From NCBI RefSeq assembly GCF_024699985.1, contig NZ_JAJONA010000001.1, positions 2,232,001-2,296,000 on the forward strand: 64,000 bases of DNA, written 5' to 3'. Positions 48,558 through 56,182 of this stretch are shown piece by piece. The notes beneath the pieces were generated by a model. That model was not told where the DNA came from and ran no database searches. It worked only from the letters and a program-made list of their open reading frames with translations. Source of the stretch: Phenylobacterium sp. J367. Its GTDB lineage: Bacteria; Pseudomonadota; Alphaproteobacteria; Caulobacterales; Caulobacteraceae. A program made the translations under genes and the position numbers. Each line of letters starts with the position of its first letter. The first letter of the stretch is position 1.

Positions 48558-48656
48558 GTGGAGGGCTTCTGTTGCCAGGCGCCCCCGGATTCCTGCTGAA
48601 GATGGAGGGCGCCTCCAGACTCAGAGGAGAGTGGAGGGCTTCTGTTGCCAGGCGCC
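48558..48656. repeat. Direct repeat pair (26 bp) between ssrA and sspB
   Basis: GTGGAGGGCTTCTGTTGCCA plus GGCGCC occurs identically at 48558-48583 and 48631-48656. Between them lies a GGAGGGCGCCTCC palindrome. A further hairpin (AAGGCGGC / GCCGCCTT, about 48523-48546) follows toward sspB. The block covers the region where tmRNA transcription should end; it may be part of terminators or a local duplication. Confidence 0.7.
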
Positions 48657-48664
48657 CTCCGGGC

Positions 48665-48957
48665 CCCGCCTAAGGATCTGAACCCCTAGGACTTGGTTCG
48701 GATGTTACCGGACCGCATTACGCAGCCAGGCGAACTTCCTCAGCGAAGTTATCGTTCGCATTTAGTTTAAAGACCCGGATCGGTGGGTCATGCCGAGAGA
48801 AAGCAACACCTTTAGACGTCTGTCGATGCTGATCGGCCCCGCACTCCCCGGCGATAACCCGGAAGGATATTGGTGGAGCCGCCGGGAATCGCACCCGGGT
48901 CCAGTCCGCTTATTACGTGCGCGTTTATCTCCATAGTCGGGCGAACCCGACGCAGGG
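48665..48957 (-). ncRNA. ssrA: Two-piece (circularly permuted) tmRNA
   Basis: tmRNA rescues stalled ribosomes and tags the nascent protein for decay. The gene is permuted as in other alphaproteobacteria. The acceptor piece comes first (about 48957 down to the CCA at 48871), with the T-arm CCGGG-TGCGATT-CCCGG and end GGCTCCACCA. A 30-base spacer (48841-48870) follows, then the coding piece starting GGGGCCG at 48840, which pairs with CGGCTCC of the acceptor piece (one G-U). The tag frame is at 48718-48759. The outer ends (48957 and about 48665) are estimates. Confidence 0.93.
48718..48759 (-). other. tmRNA tag peptide reading frame, ANDNFAEEVRLAA
   Basis: Within the coding piece, GCG AAC GAT AAC TTC GCT GAG GAA GTT CGC CTG GCT GCG TAA encodes ANDNFAEEVRLAA. 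Its first half matches the Caulobacter tag as I recall it (ANDNFAEE), where SspB binds; the LAA end is the ClpX recognition signal. Confidence 0.93.
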
Positions 48958-49132
48958 GAATATAGGGGGCGAGGGTTAGGATTTGAAGACCGGATAAGCC
49001 CTTTCGCCATTGGCGAAGCGCCGACGGCGGCGCCGTTTGCGTGAACGGCCACCCGTCCTTCGTGGATGGATTTACGGCGTATGTGACTTATCGCGTAGCT
49101 TTCCGCGCATCGGTTTCCCCTGGAGCTTCCCG

Positions 49133-49708
49133 ATGCAGAACCTTGCGCACGCGGCCCGGCCCCTGGCCAACGACCTCGCCTCCAGCCTGCTCTTCGCCGG
49201 CCTCCTGGCGTTCGGCGTCGACGCCGCCACGGCCACCTGGATCGCCATGGGATTCGGCCTGGCGCATGTCGCGCTCTGGATGGCGCTGAAGAAACCCATC
49301 GCGCCGCTGCAATGGGCGAGCCTTGTCCTGGTGCTGCTGTTCGGCGCGGTCGGCCTCGTCTTCCACGACCCGCGGTTCCTGATGGCCAAGCCGTCGCTGA
49401 TTTACCTGGTGATCGCCGTCGTCATGCTGAAGCGCGGCTGGATGCTGCGCTACATGCCGCCGGTCGCCGCCGGCCACGGCGAGGGGCTGATGATCACCTT
49501 CGGCTATGTGTGGGCCGGGCTGATGGCCACGACCGCCGTGCTGAACCTGGCCATCGCGGTGTGGGCGCCGGAGCACTGGCCGCTCTACAAGGCGGTCTTC
49601 CCGATCGCCTCGAAGCTCGCGCTGTTCGCGGTGCAGTACCTGACGGTCCGCGGCTACGTGATCCGCAAGGTCACGGCGTCGGCGCCGGTGGAGCCGCAGG
49701 CGGCGTAG
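49133..49708 (+). CDS. yciB: Septation protein A (YciB/IspZ family)
   Basis: A 191-residue inner-membrane protein with five hydrophobic segments (LASSLLFAGLLAFGVDAATA, ALWMALKKPIAPLQWASLVL, LIYLVIAVVMLKRGWMLRYM, TFGYVWAGLMATTAVLNLAI, FPIASKLALFAVQYLTV). The motif HDPRFLMAKPSLIY is diagnostic for the intracellular septation protein A family, which affects envelope integrity and division. ATG 49133 follows GGAG. It is divergent from ssrA and overlaps the convergent secreted-protein gene by 38 bp. Confidence 0.9.
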   Translation: MQNLAHAARPLANDLASSLLFAGLLAFGVDAATATWIAMGFGLAHVALWMALKKPIAPLQWASLVLVLLFGAVGLVFHDPRFLMAKPSLIYLVIAVVMLKRGWMLRYMPPVAAGHGEGLMITFGYVWAGLMATTAVLNLAIAVWAPEHWPLYKAVFPIASKLALFAVQYLTVRGYVIRKVTASAPVEPQAA

Positions 49709-50620
49709 GCGGCTCCTCGACCTCCGGCGGGGGTTCGATCCCGGGGCCTGCGGCCGGGCGTTGGGATCGGGCTTCAGCGTCCCGCCGTCGGCGATCACGC
49801 CCTCGTACATCCGCCGCGCCGAGGCGAAGTCCGCGCCTCTCGGGAAGATCACGTCGAACCGCGGCTCGTGGCCGAGCGCGGCGCGCAGCGTGGGCTCGAT
49901 GGCGTCGGCCGCCTGGCCGATCTCTGCGGAGTCGCAGGCGCGCCGGAGCGCGATCGAACGGCCGGGGACCACGAGGGTCAGGTCGTAGGAGGTGCCCTCC
50001 ACGCAGACCGCCTCCGAGGCGCCGGCCTCCTGCACCCGGACCTCGCGCGGGGCGGCCCACATGGGATGGTTGCGGAGCGCCAGGAACGCGGCGGCCGACC
50101 CGTCCGGCAGTTCGCGGTCGAAGCCGACCCGCCGTGCGATCCCCGGCTCGCAGCAGGCGAGGCCCGCGCGGCCCTGGACGAAGGCCTTGCCGTCGCGCCG
50201 GACGGTGACCCGCACCACGCTCTGTCGCACGCTCTGCGAGGGGCGGATCCAGAGCTCCAGGATCATCTCCCCGCTGCGCACCGCCTGCCATTGCAGCGGC
50301 GGCAGGCCCCACAGGCGGTAGGTGACGGCGTCGACGCCGTTGTCGATGGCGATGGCGCGCTCGCCCCGACCCAGGCGGCGTCCGCCGAGCGGATCGGCGG
50401 CCTCGGTCGGCCTCGGCCGCTTCTCGGTCCACCAGGCCGCGGGATCCGGCGCCGGGAAGGGCCAGACCTCCGCGGCGTAGGGCGGCAGGTTCTCAGGGGG
50501 CGGCGGGACCGGGACCTGGCCGGGCGGCGCGCGTCTCGGCAGCGGCAGCGGGATGAACTGCGCGCTTGCGGGCGTCGCGATCGCGGCGATCAGGCAGCAG
50601 GTGAGGGCGGTGCGGATCAC
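49671..50620 (-). CDS. Secreted hypothetical protein (frameshifted near the end)
   Basis: A 316-residue protein that I do not recognise. A signal peptide (ALTCCLIAAIATPASAQF) and a proline-rich stretch (residues about 22-50) precede a beta-rich body: TYRLWGLPPLQWQAVRSGEM, MILELWIRPSQSVRQSVVRV, GRAGLACCEPGIARRVGFD, then a helical end (EIGQAADAIEPTLRAALG) and a proline-rich tail (PPPEVEEPPTPPAAPPAP). One missing base in the G run at 49743-49746 breaks the tail; adding it leads to a TGA at 49671. GTG start. It overlaps yciB at its 3' end. Confidence 0.7.
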
Positions 50621-50653
50621 GGGAGTTCAACGCCTCCCAGGGGCGGGCGTTTC

Positions 50654-51202
50654 CTAGAACACTTCCACGCCGCGCTGGATGGAGAGCACGCCGGTGCGCG
50701 AGACCTCCACGAGGCCCAGCGGACGCATCAGCTCGATGAAGCTGTCGATCTTCGACGGCGCGCCGGTCACCTCGAACACGAAGCTCTCGTGGGTGGTGTC
50801 GATCACCTTGGCGCGGAAGATGTCGGAGACCCGCAGGGCCTCGACGCGGTCGGTCCCCTGGCCGCGCACCTTCACCAGGGCCAGCTCGCGCTCGAGCCCG
50901 TTCGGGTCGCGGGTGATGTCCTGCACGTGGCGGGTGGAGACCATCTTCTCGAGCTGGGCCTCGATCTGCGCCAGCACCTGGGGCGTGCCGCGGGTGACGA
51001 TGGTGACGCGCGAGGTGTGGGCCTTCCGGTCGGTCTCGGCCACCGTCAGGCTCTCGATGTTGTAGCCCCGCGCGGCGAACAGGCCGACGAGGCGGTGCAG
51101 CACCCCCGGCTCGTTGTCCACCAGCACCGCGAAGGTCGCCAGGTTCTCGGGCGTGGCGTCCGGCGTCAGATCGTAGACGGAAGCGGGCTGGGCGTCGGAC
51201 AT
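50654..51202 (-). CDS. ilvN: Acetohydroxyacid synthase regulatory subunit
   Basis: IlvN (IlvH) binds valine and controls IlvB, the first common enzyme of branched-chain amino acid synthesis. The 182-residue protein has an N-terminal ACT domain (ATFAVLVDNEPGVLHRLVG, GYNIESLTVAETDR) and the C-terminal ALS_ss domain (RELALVKVRGQ, DSFIELMRPLGLVEVSRTG). It is intact. In most relatives it follows ilvB directly; here about 5.8 kb of other genes intervene. The ilvN start lies only 3 bp from the end of the AT-rich gene before it. Confidence 0.96.
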   Translation of the reverse strand: MSDAQPASVYDLTPDATPENLATFAVLVDNEPGVLHRLVGLFAARGYNIESLTVAETDRKAHTSRVTIVTRGTPQVLAQIEAQLEKMVSTRHVQDITRDPNGLERELALVKVRGQGTDRVEALRVSDIFRAKVIDTTHESFVFEVTGAPSKIDSFIELMRPLGLVEVSRTGVLSIQRGVEVF

Positions 51203-51205
51203 AAG

Positions 51206-52190
51206 CTAATCCCTCGGGTTTCCGAGCTTCTTCAAGCTATGAATGAATGCGACTTCAGCACCCGCTTGGCGCAGTCCCTCCTCCCGGTCAATCAGACGCT
51301 GTGTAATTGATATTCCCACCTTTCCGATTGCCAGGCCGGCCGCGCCGAGGGCAGCCCACACCCCACCGCCAACCGCAGCGGCGCCAGTGTCGCGGCTGTA
51401 GCTGCTGGCAGAAAGCGCACATCCAACAGATCTGAAATGGATCCCGAGACTGTGGAAATGCCATGCTTCTTGAGAGCCCATTCATAGTCGTCCAGCTTGG
51501 CGGCGACCGTGTCCTGAATAAATGAGATTGGCTGTCCATCGAACTCACTCTCGATCCATGATCGGAAGCGTCGGAGCGCCAGCTTTGACCTTCGATCTTT
51601 CCTGAATTCCTGGACAATCTCCCAGCTCAAGTTTTGTTCGTCTATCACCTCCAAGCCATCGACAATTGTCATGAGAGCGCTGGCGCTGCCGCGCTTAAAC
51701 TCGCTAAACGCGACTTCACTAGAATCATAGATCGGAGTTACTGTTCTGCCGCATCGAGCGCGTACGAAATCAGAAATGACCCTTGAGGGCGGCCCCCTAG
51801 AGAACCCAGTCAAAGACTGCAATTCTGGAACTTCTTCAAATATTATATCCTGCGCTCGATTCATCTTCTGTGGATCTTTAATATCTACTAGTGCCGCAAT
51901 TATTGCGGGAATAATCTCGAGTATTGACGCTGCATAAAAGCCCACGTCTTCAGGGGCATCGGAAAAAGGAAATTGCCAGACCCGATCGTAGTATAGGGCC
52001 GCAGTTTTCGATTGATCGAGGGCCACAGCAGCTGATTGCCGCGTTGAAGGAGTCTCTGGCGCTCAAAGAACTCTTCTATGAAACGCTCGAAGACCGGTTC
52101 TGACAACCTGGGGTCATCAACCTCCGCTCGCATCAGGCCTTCTTCCCGGCAGCGAATTGCGAAGCGCGCGAGCTGAGCTTTCGTCGGCAT
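51206..52190 (-). CDS. AT-rich orphan gene with two frame breaks, probably acquired
   Basis: Base composition drops sharply here compared with both sides, and codon use includes many A/T-ending codons. Three frame segments join into one protein of about 328 residues if one base (or four) is restored near 51999-52005 and one near 51390-51420. They are MPTKAQLARFAIRCREEGLM..., then KTAALYYDRVWQFPF...DLLDVRFLPA, then AAVGGGVWAALGAAGLAIGK...SLKKLGNPRD. The middle vaguely recalls DUF6236-type proteins (ALYYDR start) but I cannot assign it. It may be a pseudogene or carry the same sequencing errors as its neighbours. Confidence 0.55.
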
Positions 52191-52512
52191 TGCGTGAGGA
52201 TTGCCTCAGACGACTTTGACTGCAACTCATCCCGAAATGGCGTGGCCTTGGCGCAACAGCCGCCCGCGGATGGTTAACAAGCGAAGAGCTCGGCCTTGCC
52301 CGATGGCGCGACGCGTGGGAAACGGCGCGTCCTCGAAGATGAGAGTTCGCCGAATGACGATGCGCCAGATCCAGTTCGACAAGGGCCGCGACCGCGGTTC
52401 CGTCGACCTGCGCGCGTCCGGCGACTGGCCCAGCGCCCGCTTCACAGACCGCTAGCCTGCGCCGCTCCCCGACGGACGGCGCGCAAGCGCCAAATCCCTC
52501 TGGGAGCCTTCG
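52191..52512. other. Intergenic stretch without a supported gene
   Basis: The 322 bp between the AT-rich orphan and the 340-codon gene contain short open frames on both strands (for example 52201-52455 plus), but none has a ribosome site, a family pattern or a sensible composition. It should hold divergent promoters for both neighbours; I see no clear operator or repeat. Confidence 0.5.
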
Positions 52513-53535
52513 ATGTTCATTCCGATCTCCGGCGGAGGTCCGGCCTTCGGCAAGGCCGATCCGTCGTCCCTCCTGACCCACGTGGCGCGCGAGTTCGCGC
52601 CGGGCGTGGCGCGCATCTGGCCGGCGCCGCACGCGCCGTTCCTGACTGCGTCGGCGGCAAGGCGCCAGCTCACCTGCCTGGCCATGGCGCTCGGGCGGGA
52701 CGCGGCGGGCCTGCGCGACATCCTGCTGGGCGATCGCCTGAAGCGGGCGATCGCCGCCGTCCTTGGCGCCGCGGCGCCGGCCGGCGTCGAGCGCGCGCTC
52801 GGCCGGATGGGCGAGGTCGCGTGGCCGGCGGAGGCCTACCGCAAGCTGCTGGACCTGCTGGCCGACCCGTCGGCCGGCAAGGTGCTGCGCCACGCGCCCA
52901 GCCTCGACGCCGACCTCGTCCATCGTCTCGCCGGACTGCCGGCGCCGATGGGCCGGGCGACGCATCTGGCCCTCGCGCTCAACGGCGACGGCGTGGCGGT
53001 GGTGCGGGAAGCCTACGAGGCCCTGCGCTTCCGCGACGGCGCGGCCGCCGCCGACGCGGCGGCCGCCCGCTGGGCGCGGACGGGCTCGACCACGGGCCTG
53101 TTCGAGGTCGTGCGCGACGACCTGGCGCCCGAGCCCATGGCCCCGCCGCACCCCGGCGCGGGCCGGCTGAAGGCGCTGGCCACCAAGGCGGCGATGCGGG
53201 ACGCGGCGCGCCGCTTCCGCAACTGCCTGGCCGGCGAGGCGCCGCACGCGGCCACCGGCTGGTCGACCTTCTACGAGTGGGAGGGCCCGCCGGGCGCGGT
53301 CGTGGAGATCACCCGCGACCACGTGTTCGGGTGGCGGCTCGAGCAGGCGCGGCTGGCCGGCAACGCGCCCGTGCCCGCCGACCTGCGCGAGGCGATCCTC
53401 GGCGATCTCGCGCTGATGGGCGTCCACGTGGGCCGCAGTGGCTGGGAGCTCCACCGCCTGCTGCACGAGGACGTGGGCCGCGGCTACCCGCTGCGCCCCG
53501 CGGCCGAGGCGGCGACGGAGGCGTTCGTGGTCTAG
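52513..53535 (+). CDS. Orphan protein of 340 residues, function unknown
   Basis: I cannot place this protein. Residues 1-190 are helical and alanine/leucine-rich (RQLTCLAMALGRDAAGLRDI, AYRKLLDLLADPSAGKVLRH). The C-terminal half has a more distinctive core: MRDAARRFRNCLAGEAPHAA, then WSTFYEWEGPPGAVVEITRD and FGWRLEQARLAGNAPVPAD. The order of a lone cysteine, a strand carrying an aromatic EW, and a strand with EI loosely recalls the PcfJ-type core, but this is only a resemblance. GGGAG lies seven bases before the ATG. It is soluble and sits in the islet between ilvN and ilvB. Confidence 0.7.
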   Translation: MFIPISGGGPAFGKADPSSLLTHVAREFAPGVARIWPAPHAPFLTASAARRQLTCLAMALGRDAAGLRDILLGDRLKRAIAAVLGAAAPAGVERALGRMGEVAWPAEAYRKLLDLLADPSAGKVLRHAPSLDADLVHRLAGLPAPMGRATHLALALNGDGVAVVREAYEALRFRDGAAAADAAAARWARTGSTTGLFEVVRDDLAPEPMAPPHPGAGRLKALATKAAMRDAARRFRNCLAGEAPHAATGWSTFYEWEGPPGAVVEITRDHVFGWRLEQARLAGNAPVPADLREAILGDLALMGVHVGRSGWELHRLLHEDVGRGYPLRPAAEAATEAFVV

Positions 53536-53577
53536 CCGCGCTTGCCAGGAGGACATCGGCGACCAACATGGGCGTCG

Positions 53578-53892
53578 ATGTCCTCGCTGCGCATGCCTCA
53601 GATCCTGACCGGCCGATCCATGGCGGAGGCGGCGGACGCCGCGCTGCGGTACGAGCTGGTCGAGGAGCAGGCCCATGCGCTGGGCCGCGCGGGCAAGCGG
53701 GTCGAGCAGGCGCTGGCGGCGCTCTCCGCCCATCCGGGCGGCGAGGGACGGGCGGCGCTGCTGCACGACGCGGCCGACGCGGTCTGGGGCTTCCTCGTGC
53801 AGCGCGAGGTCCTGGGGCTCCGCGACCGCGCGGCGATCGTCGCCCAATACGGCATCCCCGCCGAAGTCCTGAACAGGATCGGGGCGCGCTGA
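53578..53892 (+). CDS. Small DUF6665-like protein, paralogue 1
   Basis: A 104-residue helical protein (AADAALRYELVEEQAHALGR, GKRVEQALAALSAHP) ending in a conserved block, LLHDAADAVWGFLVQREVLG and IVAQYGIPAEVLNRIGAR. The next gene has the same block, so the two are tandem paralogues. The block resembles the small alphaproteobacterial DUF6665 family, of unknown function. ATG 53578 is the best start, with a weak site; AGGAGG lies 25 bases upstream, nearer an in-frame TTG at 53542. Confidence 0.65.
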   Translation: MSSLRMPQILTGRSMAEAADAALRYELVEEQAHALGRAGKRVEQALAALSAHPGGEGRAALLHDAADAVWGFLVQREVLGLRDRAAIVAQYGIPAEVLNRIGAR

Positions 53893-53977
53893 GCGGCGCG
53901 GCCTTCAATTCGCCGAGAGGGGCGCCGTAGCGTAAGGAACGGTGGTATCGTGGGACATCATCCACAGGGGTAGGCCC

Positions 53978-54304
53978 ATGTCCCCAATCCGGATGCCGAA
54001 GAGCCACAGCGAGCCACAGCACGTGGACTCGGGCGACGCGGTCCTCAAGTTCCAGCTCCTCGAAGGTCTCGACGGTTCGGTGAGCCGATGCGAGCGCGAC
54101 CTGCAGTCCGCGCTGAGCGCTCTGGAGCGACACCGCGCCGAGCCCGACCGGGCGCACCGCGAGCGATTGCTGGACGAGGCGGCCGACATCGCCTGGCGGC
54201 TCATCGTGCAGCATGAGGCCTGCGACGTCTGCGACCATCACGAACTGATCGAGCGCTACCGGATCCCCTCCGAGGTGCTCGCCCGGATGGGCGCGCGTCA
54301 CTAG
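53978..54304 (+). CDS. Small DUF6665-like protein, paralogue 2
   Basis: A 108-residue protein whose C-terminal half (LLDEAADIAWRLIVQHEACD, LIERYRIPSEVLARMGARH) is plainly related to that of the preceding gene, while the N-terminal half (FQLLEGLDGSVSRCERDLQS) has diverged. It is DUF6665-like, with no known function. AGGGGTAGG lies upstream of ATG 53978. Its TAG overlaps the TAG of the convergent gene. Confidence 0.68.
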   Translation: MSPIRMPKSHSEPQHVDSGDAVLKFQLLEGLDGSVSRCERDLQSALSALERHRAEPDRAHRERLLDEAADIAWRLIVQHEACDVCDHHELIERYRIPSEVLARMGARH

Positions 54305-54813
54305 ACGCCGGCGTCGGCCCGCTGCCGGACCAGGGTCGCGGTCCAGGAGACCTGGGGGTCGTAGAACGGGTCCCAGTCGCGCCTAAGCTCCAGCGCCGCC
54401 GTGGGCTCCACCCGCGTGTCGCCCAGGATGGCGGCGCTGAGGAAGGCCCCGCGGGCGGCCCGCGATTCCAGCCAGTAACTCATCGCCCCTTCGGTCTCGT
54501 CGAAGCCCGCGGGCGTGAGGATCCAGGTCGCCTCGTCGGGCGTGACGCTGTGGCGGTGAGCGAGCCGGGGCCGGCCGTCGACGGCGCAGAGCAGCATCGG
54601 CGCGTCGCCGCCGAGACCCAGGGCGACGAGGGCGACCTGTCGGCCGCCGGCGGCCTCCCGCGGGCCGCCGAGGTCCTGGGCCAGCCAGTCGTGGCCGAGG
54701 TCGCCCATGATGAAGACCCCGGTGTCCGGCTGGGACTTCGGATAGCCCAGCCAGGCCGGGCCGCGGGAGAGCCGCGTGCCGTTGCGGAGCCGGTAGACGC
54801 CGCCCGGTATCAC
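54301..54813 (-). CDS. Orphan beta-repeat protein, second gene of a coupled pair
   Basis: A 170-residue protein starting at a GTG that overlaps the TGA of the gene before it (GTGA), so translation is probably coupled. Three loosely similar strand blocks appear: VYRLRNGTRLSRGPAWLGY, LLCAVDGRPRLAHRHSVTPD-EATWILTP, and YWLESRAARGAFLSAAILGD. Blocks of this size with a tryptophan at the end suggest a beta-trefoil (lectin-like) fold, but I have no family match. It has no signal peptide. A frameshift joining it to the upstream gene cannot be excluded. Confidence 0.6.
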   Translation of the reverse strand: MIPGGVYRLRNGTRLSRGPAWLGYPKSQPDTGVFIMGDLGHDWLAQDLGGPREAAGGRQVALVALGLGGDAPMLLCAVDGRPRLAHRHSVTPDEATWILTPAGFDETEGAMSYWLESRAARGAFLSAAILGDTRVEPTAALELRRDWDPFYDPQVSWTATLVRQRADAGV

Positions 54814-55478
54814 GGCCGCGTCCTCGCCGCCTCGTAGTCCAGGCCGGCGGTCCCCGTGCGGCTGGGCGCGCCGGGGCCGGCATGGGCCGGCGGCTGGGCG
54901 GTCTCCATCCACCAGAGGCTGTCGCGGGCAGCGCCCGGCGCGTCGTCGGCGTGGACCATCAGCCGCCCGTCGGAGGCCGGCATGGACTGCCCGGGTCCGA
55001 TCAGCGCGCGGCGCTCGTGGCTGAGCCGCTTGCCGCGGAAGGCCCAGGATTCGAAACGCATGGCGACGCCCTGGCCCTGGCCGTTCGGCAGCGGGAGCAT
55101 CAGGCTCTCGGCGATCCAGCAGACGTTGATCTCGTCCATCAGGTCCGGGCCGGTCCCGGTCAGCCGCACCTCGCCGCCCTGGAAGGCGCCGAGCAGCAGC
55201 GGCGCGTGCGCCCAGTAGGCGTACTTGTCCGGATTGGCCGGCATGCCCGGCACCGCCGTGTCGACGGCGGCGAGGGTCACCATCCGCTTCGACGTGTGGC
55301 CCAGTTCCACCGGGCCATAGTCCTGCATGAACCAGAGGCGTGAGAGACCCGGCCCTGAATGTGTCCAGGTCTCCAGTTCGGCGCGATCACGCCGGTAGCC
55401 CATCCGTCCGCGGTCGCCGAACGGATGCTCCAGGTACTCGTAGCCATTCCGGAAATAGCAGTAGCTGCCGGTCGTCAT
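54810..55478 (-). CDS. Orphan beta-repeat protein, first gene of a coupled pair
   Basis: A 222-residue protein without signal peptide. Repeated beta blocks end in tryptophan motifs (YCYFRNGYEYLEHPF...LETWTHSG; EINVCWIAES; SWAFRGKRLSHERRALIG...RDSLWWME), the same style as the following gene, so the two may be related trefoil-like proteins. The C-terminal 30 residues (PPAHAGPGAPSRTGTAG) look disordered. ATG 55478 (MTTGSYCYF) is preferred over an upstream TTG at 55499. Function unknown. Confidence 0.62.
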   Translation of the reverse strand: MTTGSYCYFRNGYEYLEHPFGDRGRMGYRRDRAELETWTHSGPGLSRLWFMQDYGPVELGHTSKRMVTLAAVDTAVPGMPANPDKYAYWAHAPLLLGAFQGGEVRLTGTGPDLMDEINVCWIAESLMLPLPNGQGQGVAMRFESWAFRGKRLSHERRALIGPGQSMPASDGRLMVHADDAPGAARDSLWWMETAQPPAHAGPGAPSRTGTAGLDYEAARTRP

Positions 55479-55704
55479 AGATATTTGCCCCAATCTCAAG
55501 ATCCGCCGGCCCTTCAGGTACGCGAAGGGTCCGGTGTCTTGCCCGAGGCCTCCCCGGGGCCTCGCAGGCTTATGATTAGGGTGCGTCGTGTCGCCGCGCG
55601 TGTGACTTTGGTCACCGAACTCGAATTTATTTGGCCTAAACGCCCGTTTTGGTTGTGAAATTCGCTCTCTCGCCTGTGAAAATGCAGGCCGATGGGCAAA
55701 TCGC

Positions 55705-56175
55705 TCAGGTTACGGTTGCGACGACCGCTTCGGTGACGCGGATCAGGTCGCCCGGCGCGAGGCGAATCTGCAGCCCGCGCTGGCCACCGTTGACGTAGGC
55801 CTCGGCGAGGGTGGCGGCGGCGGCGTCGACCACCGTGCGCGACGCCCGCTTCTGGCCGAACGGGCTGACGCCGCCCACGCGGTAGCCGGTGATGCGCTCG
55901 GCGTCGGCGGGCTTCATCATCTCCGCGGACTTGCCGCCCAGCGCCGCGGCGAGCTTCTTCATGGCGACCTCGCGGTCCGAGGCCAGCACCACGCATGCGG
56001 GCTTGCCGTCCACCTTGACCATCAGGGTCTTCAGCACCTCGGACGGCGGCGCGCCCAGCGCCTCGGCCGCCTGAAGGCCGACGCGCTCGGCGTTCGGGTC
56101 GTAGTCGTAGGTCGCGCGCCGGTAGGCGACCCCCGCCCGGTCGAGGGCGAGGGTGGCGGGGGTGGTCTTCGACAT
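55705..56175 (-). CDS. ybaK: Cys-tRNA(Pro)/Cys-tRNA(Cys) deacylase
   Basis: YbaK removes cysteine wrongly attached to tRNA-Pro. The 156-residue protein has the YbaK/ProX editing-domain pattern: GLQAAEALGAPPSEVLKTLM, VKVDGKPACVVLASDREVAM with the catalytic-region lysine in LKTLMV, and YRVGGVSPFGQKRASRTVVD. It lies seven bases after the VOC gene stop on the same strand, so the two are an operon. Confidence 0.93.
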   Translation of the reverse strand: MSKTTPATLALDRAGVAYRRATYDYDPNAERVGLQAAEALGAPPSEVLKTLMVKVDGKPACVVLASDREVAMKKLAAALGGKSAEMMKPADAERITGYRVGGVSPFGQKRASRTVVDAAAATLAEAYVNGGQRGLQIRLAPGDLIRVTEAVVATVT

Positions 56176-56182
56176 GCGGCGG

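Noticed and set aside
52201..52455. An 84-codon plus-strand frame in the gap of the ilv islet
   Set aside because: No ribosome site, basic low-complexity start and no conserved look; an equally long frame exists on the other strand.
55359..55658. A 99-codon plus-strand frame overlapping the start of the beta-repeat gene
   Set aside because: It runs antisense through a better-supported coding region and lacks a ribosome site.
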